A DNA stretch of 64,000 nt from an uncultured Pseudomonadales bacterium (lineage in GTDB: Bacteria > Pseudomonadota > Gammaproteobacteria > Pseudomonadales > Azotimanducaceae), in NCBI GenBank assembly GCA_958296165.1, contig OY282447.1, positions 2,666,001 through 2,730,000 on the forward strand, written 5' to 3'. Positions 1 to 7,305 of the stretch are shown here, piece by piece (the first letter of the stretch is position 1; the number at the start of each line of letters is the position of its first letter). The translations under genes and the position numbers were made by a program. The notes under the pieces were generated by a model. The model was not told where the DNA came from and ran no database searches. It worked only from the letters and a program-made list of their open reading frames with translations.

Positions 1-1
1 G

Positions 2-253
2 GATTTGGCGAAAAGGCTCCTAGGAGCGGGATTTTCCGTTTCCATCTTCGACCCTGATCTCGATGCCAAGCGCTTGACTGGCGCCAATCGACGGTTGGCG
101 GAAACGCAACTGCCGGAGCTGATCGGCTGCCTCGTCGACGACCTTCCGACGGCGCTGCCGCAGGCCGATCTCGTCGTTCTAGGCAAGTCGATGCCGGCGC
201 TGCCTGCTCATCTTGCCGCAGACCCGCGCTTCTTGGACATCAATCGGCTCTAG
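2..253 (+). CDS. Nucleotide-sugar dehydrogenase, C-terminal fragment (UDP-Glc/GDP-Man dehydrogenase family)
   Basis: The reading frame is open at the left edge of the window, so only the last 83 or so residues are present. They match the C-terminal domain of the UDP-glucose/GDP-mannose dehydrogenase family: an AKRLL...G..V..FDP stretch, then LTGANRRL, and a PQADLVVLG strand near the end. Enzymes of this family oxidise a nucleotide sugar to its uronic acid with NAD+ for exopolysaccharide synthesis. The LTGAN spacing is closest to AlgD-like GDP-mannose 6-dehydrogenases in my recollection, but the catalytic Cys domain lies outside the window, so the substrate is open. The glycosyltransferase that follows on the same strand supports an exopolysaccharide cluster running in from the left. 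Confidence 0.75.
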   Translation, partial: DLAKRLLGAGFSVSIFDPDLDAKRLTGANRRLAETQLPELIGCLVDDLPTALPQADLVVLGKSMPALPAHLAADPRFLDINRL

Positions 254-354
254 CGACCGTGGCGACGATTGCCGGCAACGCTTGCCTGGGCGCCGAGCGG
301 AATGCAAGCGGCGTGTATCCCCGCCGTATGGTCGTCTCGCCAGCGGAGCGACCG

Positions 355-1617
355 ATGAACATCGCGGTGGTCTGTTCGCGGTTTCCTCTGCCCATGACGC
401 GCGCCGATCAGATGACCGTGGCGCATCTGCTGGCGTTTCTGTCGGCGCGCGGCCACAACGTGGACCTCTACAGCCTCTACGACCAGCGCCCGCCGGCCGG
501 AGAACAACGCCGCTGGGTTGCAGAGCGATGCCGCCGCTTGATGGTTTTCCGGCAGCCGCGCTGGCGGCGGCTGGCGGGTCTGCTGCTCGGCCTAGCGCGA
601 GGCCTGCCCTTGCAAGTGGGCTGGTTCGACAACTCTCGGCAGCGCCGAGCGCTGCGTCGAGATGCGCTGGCCGAGCGCCACGAAGTCGTCTACGGCTATA
701 CGCTGCGCAGCGCCCAGGCAGTGCGGAGCTTAGCGCGATCCGGCTCGCGGGACGCCGCCCGCCGCCCGGTGACCTATCTGGCCATGCAGGTATCGCAGGC
801 GCTGAATACCCAACGCGTCGCCGCGCATGCGCCGGGCTGGGCGGAGCGGCTCATGTACCGTTTGGAGAGTCGGCTCGTCGGCGCCTTCGAGGCGCGCATC
901 TGGCAAGAGTTCACGCGCACCGTACTGATCGGCGAAGCCGACGCTGGCGCCGTGCGGCAGATCTGCGCAGCCAGAGGCCTGCCAGCGATCGACAACTACC
1001 TGCTCGCGCCGCACGGCGTCGATGCAGACCGCTTCCGCCCTCGGGCGCCCGGCCTGGTCGAGCCCTGCTCGGTGGTGTTCAGCGGCGTGATGGCCACCAA
1101 CACCAACGTCAGCGCGGCGTTGTGGTTCGTGAACAACGTGTGGCCACGAGTGCGTCGCCAAGTACCGCACGCGAAGTTCACGATCGTCGGCCGCATGCCG
1201 CGCCGCGAGATCCGCGCCTTGCACGGCCGGCTCGGCATAGCGGTGACGGGCGAAGTGTACGACCCTGCCGACTTCATCGCCGCCGCAGCGGTGTGCGTGA
1301 ACCCCATGCAGGCTGGCGCCGGAATGCAAAACAAGCTGTTGGAGTACCTCGCCATGGCGAAGCCGGTAGTGGCGACGTCAATCGCCAACGAGGGCATCGG
1401 CGCCCGGCCCGGCGAAGACCTTGAGATTGCCGATGACCCGGCAGACTTCGCTGCTGCGGTGGTTGCGTTGTTCTCGAACGCCGAACGGCGCCGGCAGCTA
1501 GGCCAAGCGGCACGTCGTTGCGCGCTGCGCGCTTGGAGCTGGGAAGGCCACTTTCTCAAGCTGGAGGCAGACATGGCAGAGCAGTTGGAGCGGCGCAGAA
1601 GCCCGCACGCCCGCTGA
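355..1617 (+). CDS. Glycosyltransferase, GT4-like, EpsH/PEP-CTERM-associated type
   Basis: A 420-residue cytoplasmic GT-B glycosyltransferase. The N-terminus (MNIAVVCSRFPLPMTRAD) is the usual opening of sugar transferases found with EpsH/PEP-CTERM exopolysaccharide loci. The donor-binding half has GVMATNTN near the middle, then QNKLLEYLAMAKPVVAT and a late IADDP segment, the standard GT4 nucleotide-sugar site. I chose ATG 355 because a GGAG lies 6 bases upstream and family homology starts there; the frame stays open upstream to 259. It follows the sugar dehydrogenase by about 100 bases on the same strand, which fits one exopolysaccharide operon. Acceptor and donor sugars cannot be told from sequence. 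Confidence 0.85.
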   Translation: MNIAVVCSRFPLPMTRADQMTVAHLLAFLSARGHNVDLYSLYDQRPPAGEQRRWVAERCRRLMVFRQPRWRRLAGLLLGLARGLPLQVGWFDNSRQRRALRRDALAERHEVVYGYTLRSAQAVRSLARSGSRDAARRPVTYLAMQVSQALNTQRVAAHAPGWAERLMYRLESRLVGAFEARIWQEFTRTVLIGEADAGAVRQICAARGLPAIDNYLLAPHGVDADRFRPRAPGLVEPCSVVFSGVMATNTNVSAALWFVNNVWPRVRRQVPHAKFTIVGRMPRREIRALHGRLGIAVTGEVYDPADFIAAAAVCVNPMQAGAGMQNKLLEYLAMAKPVVATSIANEGIGARPGEDLEIADDPADFAAAVVALFSNAERRRQLGQAARRCALRAWSWEGHFLKLEADMAEQLERRRSPHAR

Positions 1618-1786
1618 CGCTGGCCGCCGTGGCGCGCAGATGCAAGTGTCGATGGGTCCATTTTCGCCCTCGCGGCGCATCTGACGTGCGTCGCAATGGC
1701 GGCAATGAAGAGTGGGCGATTTCCTACATACAAGACGGTCGCAACCATCCAAACTTGGAGGCCGTTCTCGCTACCGGCCACTGAAA

Positions 1787-2786
1787 ATGTCTGTTAAATC
1801 ACGAGCGGAGTTGGCGGATCTGCGTCGCCAGCTTGCCGACGTTGAACAGGAGCGCGCCGAGGCTCGCGGACGGCCTCCAACCACCACGCTCGCGCTCCGT
1901 CGCGCTCTCGCCCGGCGACTGCACCCTGACTGCGCGGGCGCCGACGGCTGGACGGACCTGCACTACGCAGCCATTTTGAACTTGCCGGGGCTTGCCGTCG
2001 CGCTGTTGCGCCGGGGTGCCGCGGTCGATGCGAGGCTCCACGACCCGATGGCGGCGGACGCCCGGCTGGTGTCGGTGCTTGCGAGCTTCGGCTTCGCCTA
2101 CGAGCACTGCGCCAACCAGACGCCGCTGCATCTGGCGTGCATGGCGGACGCTGCGCCGACGGTTCGCGTCTTGCTTCATCGCGGCGCCGACGTCCACGCG
2201 GTCGTGCCGCCGGTCTCGCATTGGGCGCCGTTGCATATCGCCGTTCGCTACGACGCGACGAAGACTGTTGAGTTGCTCTTGGCGCAAGGCGCGGACGTCG
2301 AACACCGGGACGAGTACGGCGGCACCTGTTTGCACATCGCCAGCACATACAACTCGGTAGCCTGCGCCGAAATCCTGCTGAAGCACGGCGCGAATCCGAA
2401 TGCGCAGACCTCAGTGGATGACATGACGCCGCTGCACGGCGGCAATGGCGAACGCCCCGGCAGTCGCGGCGCAGCTCATCGACTACGGCGCGGACGTGAA
2501 TGCGCTGTCGCGGCTGGACAACATCGCGCCGCTGGACTATGCCGTCTGCTACCAATCCGACTCCACCGCCGACCTCATCCAACGGCGCGGCGGGAAGCTC
2601 ACTATCGCGCGCCAGCTTGGCGAGATCGCTTCCGTCGAGACCAACGTATTCGGCATCCCGGCCAAGTTGAGGATGTTCGCGCCCAACCAATGGGTGCGCA
2701 ACATACCCGGCCGGCCGCCTGGGGAACCTCTGCAGACCAGGGACCGTCAGGGCAGGGATCGTAGGGATCGTCGACGAGAAACATGA
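1787..2786 (+). CDS. Ankyrin-repeat protein with apparent +1 frameshift
   Basis: The protein would be about 332 residues once a single extra base near 2438-2443 is ignored. It has an N-terminal helical segment rich in Arg and Glu, then ankyrin repeats recognisable as DGWTDLHYAA, NQTPLHLAC, HWAPLHIAV, GGTCLHIAS and DMTPLHG. The first frame loses ankyrin character at residue ~219. Another frame resumes it at 2442 with AMANAPAVAAQLIDYGADVN and runs to a stop at 2786. Removing one G or C from GGCGGC restores a normal repeat. This is either a sequencing or assembly indel or a young pseudogene. ATG 1787 lacks a good ribosome-binding site, so the start is uncertain. Ankyrin proteins bind other proteins; the target is unknown. 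Confidence 0.7.
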
Positions 2787-2796
2787 CCAACTCGCG

Positions 2797-5105
2797 CTAC
2801 CTCATCAGGAGCTTCCAGATCTTCTCCGGCGTTAGCGGCATGTCGATCGCCTCTACCCCGAAGGGGCGCAGCGCATCGAGCACGGCATGCACGATGGCTG
2901 GCGGCGCGCCGCATGCGCCGCCTTCGCCGATGCCTTTCACGCCTAGATCGTTGGTGGGCTCCGGCACCTCGTGGAAGGAGACATCCACCGCCGGCACATG
3001 GCTGGCGCGGGGAATGCCGTAGTCCAGATAAGAGCCCGTCAACAGCTGGCCGGTGGCGTCGTAGCAAACCGCCTCGTGCAACGCCTGGCCCAGCCCTTGG
3101 GCGACGCCGCCATGCACCTGGCCAGCGGCCAGAAGCGGGTTGATGACGCGCCCGCAATCGTCCACGGCGGTGTATTTCGCCACCTCGACAACGCCGGTGT
3201 CGCGGTCGATTTCCACTTCCGCGACATGGCAGCCGTTCGGGAATGTATAGCCGCCGCCACGGTCGTAGCGCAGCGTTTCCGCCAATGCGCCGCCGGTCAT
3301 CGTCGGCGCTAGGCGGGCCGCTTCCAACAGCGTGAGTTGCGCTTCGCCGTCGGCGACGCGATACACGCCAGCCTTGAAGTAGATGCGCTGACGCTCCACC
3401 TGCAGCGCCTCGGCGGCGATCGCCGCGCCCTTCTCCACCACCGACTTGGCCGCGCGCAACAGCGCAACGCCGCCCATCTGCGACGAGCGCGAGCCGCCGG
3501 TGCCGCCGCCGAATTGGACGAACTCGGTGTCGCCTTGCAGCAGTCGCATGCGCTCGACATCCAAGCCCAGAGTGTCCGAGGCGATCTGCGCGTATGCCGT
3601 TTCGTGGCCTTGGCCGTGCGAATAGGTGCCGACGATCAGGTCGACGCCGCCTTCGTCGTCCACGACGACCCGCGCTTCCTCCTGCGGGCCGCCGCCGCTC
3701 GACTCCACGTAGCAGCCAAAGCCGATGCCGCGCAGCTTGCCAGCGGCCTGAGATGTTGCACGGCGGCGCACGAAGCCATCCCAGTCCGCCTTCTCGAGCG
3801 CCATGTCCATGGTTCGCTCGAAGGCGCCGCTGGTGATCGGCACGCCCATGTGGTTCACATAGGGCAGGTCGGCCGGGCGGATGAAGTTGCGGCGCCGCAG
3901 CGTGCGGCTGTCGATGCCGGTCTGGCGCGCGGCAGCCTCGAACAATCGCTCCGTGATGTACGCGGCCTCCGGCCGTCCGGCACCGCGATAGGCAGACACC
4001 GGCATGGTATTCGTGAATACGCATTTCACCGCATGGTAGGTGTGCGGCGAACGGTAGACCGTACCGCAGACGCGACCGCCGCCCATCGTCGGCACGAACG
4101 GCCCGACGGCGGAACAGTACGCGCCCAAGTTGGCGTGGGTTTCGATCTTGAGGGCGCAGATTCGGCCGTCGGCGGCGAGCGCAAGCGTGCCGGTGGTTAC
4201 ATTGTCGCGGCCATGCGCGTCGGCGAGGAACATCTCGGCGCGGGTGCCGGTCCATTTCACTGGCCGGCCGAGGTCACGGCTGGCGAACAGGCAGAGGGCA
4301 GTCTCTGGATGCAGTTCGCCGCGCACGCCGAAGCCGCCGCCGGTGTCGCCGGAAATCACTCGTACTCGACTGGCGTCCACCTTCAATACGTGCGCCACCG
4401 CGCCTCGCTGTGCGACCGCGCCTTGGCTGGGGTTGTAGAGGGTGAAGCAGCCATCGGCATAGCTGGCCACCGACGTGCGTGGCTCCAAGGGGCCTGGCGC
4501 CACGCGGTTGTTTATCACCGTCAGGCGCGTGACGTGCGCAGCCTCGGCTATGGCGGCGTCCACCGCATCGACGTCGCCGTTTTCCCACAGGATCGAGGTG
4601 TTGTGCCCGCGTTCCGGGTGGATGACCGGCGCCTCCGGCAAAGCGGACGCCACCAGATCGACGCTGACCGGCAGTTCGTCCACTTCCAGTTCGATGAGTT
4701 CGGCCGCATCCTCGGCCTGATTCTTCGACTCGGCGATCACCGCCGCCACGGCTTGGCCGACGAAGCGCACGCAATCGGTTGGCAATACCGGCCGGTGCGG
4801 AATGAAACACGGCGCACCGTGCCGATCCCGCAGCTGCGCCCGACACGGCAAGCCGCCGAGCTCGGCGAGATCCGCACCGGTGTAGACGGCGAGCACGCCG
4901 GAGGCGACTTTCGCCTGAGTTGCGTCTAGGCCGACGATGCGGGCATGTGCGTACGGCGAGCGGCAGAACGCGGCGTAGACCTGGCGCGGCAGGTTGACGT
5001 CGTCGGTGAAGCGCCCGCGGCCTGTGACCAGGCGCGGGTCCTCAAGACGCGGAACGGGCTGGCCGATGCCGAACTTCAGGGGGCCGGCTCGTCGGGATTA
5101 CGCAT
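2797..5105 (-). CDS. Form II CoxL-like molybdopterin hydroxylase large subunit, frameshifted near N-terminus
   Basis: Large subunit of the xanthine oxidase/CO dehydrogenase family of molybdo-enzymes, about 769 residues if a one-base deletion is corrected. Visible marks are GDTGGGFGVRGE (molybdopterin contact), AYRGAGRPEA (the loop typical of form II CoxL-like proteins, not the AYRCSFR of true CO dehydrogenase), a GQGHETAYAQIASD segment, and GIGEGGACGAP with the conserved catalytic-type Glu. The frame carrying family homology begins LKFGIGQPVPRLEDPRLVTG with no start codon of its own. ATG 5105 gives MRNPDEPAP in another frame, and one extra base in the G5 run at 5079-5083 joins them. No small iron-sulphur or FAD subunit lies beside it, so its partners must be elsewhere. 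Its substrate is unknown; form II proteins often act on N-heterocycles. Confidence 0.85.
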
Positions 5106-5225
5106 GGGGTTCTGGCATCGGCGCTAGCATCACGCGAGTTCGATGTGTCACGCAGTCAGCGTAGCACGTCGCGAGCGGAGGCTGCGGAAGCGGTCGCTGC
5201 GCACGGCGACTGATAGACTGCGACG

Positions 5226-5804
5226 ATGGAAGCCGTTGCCACCAGAGCCGAGGTCGTCTCCAGCGAAGACGAGCCTTTGATCCTCGTCAACTCCGCCGAC
5301 GAGGCTATCGGCTCGCTCGCCAAATCTGCCTGCCACGACGGCGCCGGCATATTGCACCGTGCGTTCTCGCTGTTCGTGTTCAACCCCGCCGGCGAAACGC
5401 TGCTGCAGCGCCGCCATGCCGACAAGCGGCTGTGGCCGGGATTTTGGTCGAATAGCTGTTGCTCGCATCCACGCCGCGGCGAGGATCTGATCGATGCGGT
5501 ACGTCGGCGGGCTCGGGACGAGCTCGGCTTGGCAGTGCAGTTGGAGTTCCTCTACAAGTTCGAGTATCAAGCATCGTTTGCAGACGTTGGCTCGGAGTTC
5601 GAGCTGTGCTCGGTATTCCTGGGCCGGAGCAGCGATCGACCGCGCATCAACAGCACCGAAATCGCCGACTGGCGCTGGCTGCGGCCAGCGGCCTTGGAAC
5701 GCGAGATCGAGCGCGCGCCGGAGCTATTCACGCCCTGGCTGAAACTGGAGTGGCAGCGCTTGTGCCACGATTTCAGCGATCGCTTCGCCGCAGACCGGCA
5801 TTAG
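5226..5804 (+). CDS. idi: Isopentenyl-diphosphate delta-isomerase, type I
   Basis: A 192-residue Nudix-fold enzyme interconverting isopentenyl and dimethylallyl diphosphate, the allylic primer for all isoprenoids. The sequence has LHRAFSLFVFN with a metal-ligand His, LWPGFWSNSCCSHPRRGE with the catalytic Cys and neighbouring His, a YKFEYQ Tyr segment, and SEFELCSVF with the paired active-site Glu residues. Length is close to the 182-residue E. coli enzyme. It is transcribed away from the coxL-like gene across a 120-base gap that must hold both promoters. Its 3' end overlaps the convergent HAD gene by 32 bases. The residue pattern leaves little doubt about the activity. Confidence 0.93.
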   Translation: MEAVATRAEVVSSEDEPLILVNSADEAIGSLAKSACHDGAGILHRAFSLFVFNPAGETLLQRRHADKRLWPGFWSNSCCSHPRRGEDLIDAVRRRARDELGLAVQLEFLYKFEYQASFADVGSEFELCSVFLGRSSDRPRINSTEIADWRWLRPAALEREIERAPELFTPWLKLEWQRLCHDFSDRFAADRH

Positions 5805-6402
5805 TGTTGGCGAGCTCGCGCAAGCAAGCGAGCGTTGCCACTTCGCCGGCCACGTGACGCGCATCCAGCCCGGCCGACCGGGCGCCTGCCACGTTGTCGC
5901 GGTTGTCGTCCAGAAACACGATGTCGGCTGGCGCGAAGCCCATGTCGGCAGCCACGTGCAGATAGGCGGCCACATCCGGCTTGCGGCAGCCGATTCGGCA
6001 AGAGGCGTACACCTTCGTGAAGCACGCCAGGAGGCCCGCCACGCGTGGCCGCCAGACGGCTTCGTGGACGGCGTTGGTGTTGGAGAAGCAGTACAGCGGC
6101 ACGCGGGTCGCCAGTTCGGGCAATGCCTTTGCGACCTCTGTGAACGGGTCGCCCAGCAAGGCGTTCCAGCCAATGCGCCACTCTTCGGCCGATAGCTCGA
6201 TGGCGAGCCGTCGCGACAATGCGGCCGTGTATTCGGCAAAGTCGATGGCGCCGATCTCGAACGCCTCGTAAGCGTCGTCCGCCAGCCAGCGCTCGGCTAC
6301 GTGCTCGATGTCCTTGCCGGCCGCCCTCGCCCAATACGCCAAACAGGCGCGCGAATCGACGTCGAGGATGACGCCACCCAGATCCAGCAGCAGCGCCTTC
6401 AC
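5773..6402 (-). CDS. HAD-superfamily hydrolase (phosphatase-like)
   Basis: A 209-residue haloacid dehalogenase-fold protein. Motif I is LLLDLGGVILDVD near the N-terminus, giving the nucleophile Asp but with L-G-G in place of the more common F-D-G. Motif II is YCFSNTN, and motifs III/IV are GCRKPD and IVFLDDN. This is the FIGfam/YihX-like 'epoxide hydrolase N-like' phosphatase layout, which acts on small phosphorylated metabolites; the substrate is not predictable. GTG 6402 overlaps the stop of the upstream ASCH gene as GTGA, so translation is probably coupled. Its 3' end overlaps idi on the opposite strand by 32 bases. Confidence 0.8.
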   Translation of the reverse strand: MKALLLDLGGVILDVDSRACLAYWARAAGKDIEHVAERWLADDAYEAFEIGAIDFAEYTAALSRRLAIELSAEEWRIGWNALLGDPFTEVAKALPELATRVPLYCFSNTNAVHEAVWRPRVAGLLACFTKVYASCRIGCRKPDVAAYLHVAADMGFAPADIVFLDDNRDNVAGARSAGLDARHVAGEVATLACLRELANTNAGLRRSDR

Positions 6403-6968
6403 GCGCGGGACGCCAAAGCGGCGGCGACCCGTGCGCCGATGTCGGTGAGCCGATAGCCGGTGCCTAGGCTTTGGGTGAGGCCAAGCGCCTTGAGCTTGCG
6501 CACGTTGGCCTTGAACTTCTGTGTCTCCCAGCCCAGCGCCGGCGCCAGATCTGCCGCCCGCGTGGCCGGGTTTGCGCTTATCAGCAAGAGCGCCGCGGCG
6601 GTCCAAGGCTTGGCGCTGCGACGGTCGGTGGCGTTGAGCCGCGCCAATGCTTGCTCAACGCTCAACGCCGCTGGGCTGGCAAGCTGCTCCTCGCTCGCGA
6701 GCTTGAGCTCAACCCTAGTCACTGTCGCGCTCGTCGGCAGCTTCAGAAACGCCGCCAGCGCCTCGACCGACGCGAAGCCGGCGCGAGCCGCGTCCGCCGC
6801 GTCGATGGCGTCTAGGCGGACCATGCGCAGGTCGGTCACCCGCACTGCGCCATTCGGCCGCAGACGGTAGACGCCGCCCACCTTCACATGCGGCCGCTTC
6901 CAGTTGCGGAACGAAACGGTGACCTTGCCGGCGCGTATCTCGGCGCTGTTGAGGGTGGTGAATTGCAC
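6399..6968 (-). CDS. ASCH-domain protein with C-terminal winged-helix-like region
   Basis: A 189-residue protein. Residues ~10-75 look like an ASCH (PUA-like) domain: EIRAGKVTVSFRNWKRP, a VKVGGVYRLRPNG strand pair, then VTDLRMVRLDAID and an alanine-rich helix with AGFAS. ASCH domains are predicted RNA-binding or nucleotide-recognition modules. The C-terminal ~85 residues (LLLISANPATRAADLAPALGW...KLKALGLTQSLGTGYRLTDIG) resemble a winged helix. The product may therefore be an RNA- or DNA-binding regulator; this is inference. It is the first gene of a two-gene unit, coupled by a GTGA overlap to the HAD phosphatase. Confidence 0.65.
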   Translation of the reverse strand: MQFTTLNSAEIRAGKVTVSFRNWKRPHVKVGGVYRLRPNGAVRVTDLRMVRLDAIDAADAARAGFASVEALAAFLKLPTSATVTRVELKLASEEQLASPAALSVEQALARLNATDRRSAKPWTAAALLLISANPATRAADLAPALGWETQKFKANVRKLKALGLTQSLGTGYRLTDIGARVAAALASRA

Positions 6969-7025
6969 CGTCTTAGCACCATCAAAGCCAGCGTTGCGCT
7001 ACGCCGCATCGTAGCGCGAGAACCG

Positions 7026-7304
7026 TCATGGCTTGCATATCTTGTAGTAGGCGGTGAACGCACCGGCGTTGCGCCCGCATCGCTTCGGCGCGGCGGCGAT
7101 ATCTTGGCGGCTGCCGCACAGCTTGCGGTAGCGCTGGCCGGTCAGTTCGCCGGGCGAATCCGACCTGGAGACCCGCCGGCAGCCGGCGCGATGCAGTACG
7201 ACATAGTCCGGGCTCAGCTTGCGCCGCACATTGGCGACGTAGCCATCGGGATACATCGCCAGCCAAGTGAGGTAGGCGTCGTCGTCCCGATCGAACTCCA
7301 CCAC
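7026..7304 (-). CDS. Small conserved-looking hypothetical protein (92 aa)
   Basis: I do not recognise a named family. The protein (VVEFDRDDDAYLTWLAMYPDGYV..., then SPDYVVLHRAGCRRV and a GQRYRKLCG segment) resembles small proteins or domains I have seen unannotated in other genomes, with a DDxxYLxWL start and an LHRAxC core. The two Cys residues in HRAGC and KLCG could form a metal or redox site, but this is speculation. I prefer GTG 7304, just after the fadJ-like stop at 7306. An ATG at 7337 overlapping that gene is also possible and would add 11 residues. It probably shares the fadJ-like transcript. Confidence 0.55.
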   Translation of the reverse strand: MVEFDRDDDAYLTWLAMYPDGYVANVRRKLSPDYVVLHRAGCRRVSRSDSPGELTGQRYRKLCGSRQDIAAAPKRCGRNAGAFTAYYKICKP

Positions 7305-7305
7305 T

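Noticed and set aside
3337-4929. Long plus-strand open frame antisense to the coxL-like gene
   Set aside because: It has no recognisable protein motifs and is the predictable shadow of a high-G+C gene on the other strand.
5106-5225. Riboswitch or attenuator between the coxL-like gene and idi
   Set aside because: The 120-base gap shows no strong hairpin or conserved motif I can name.
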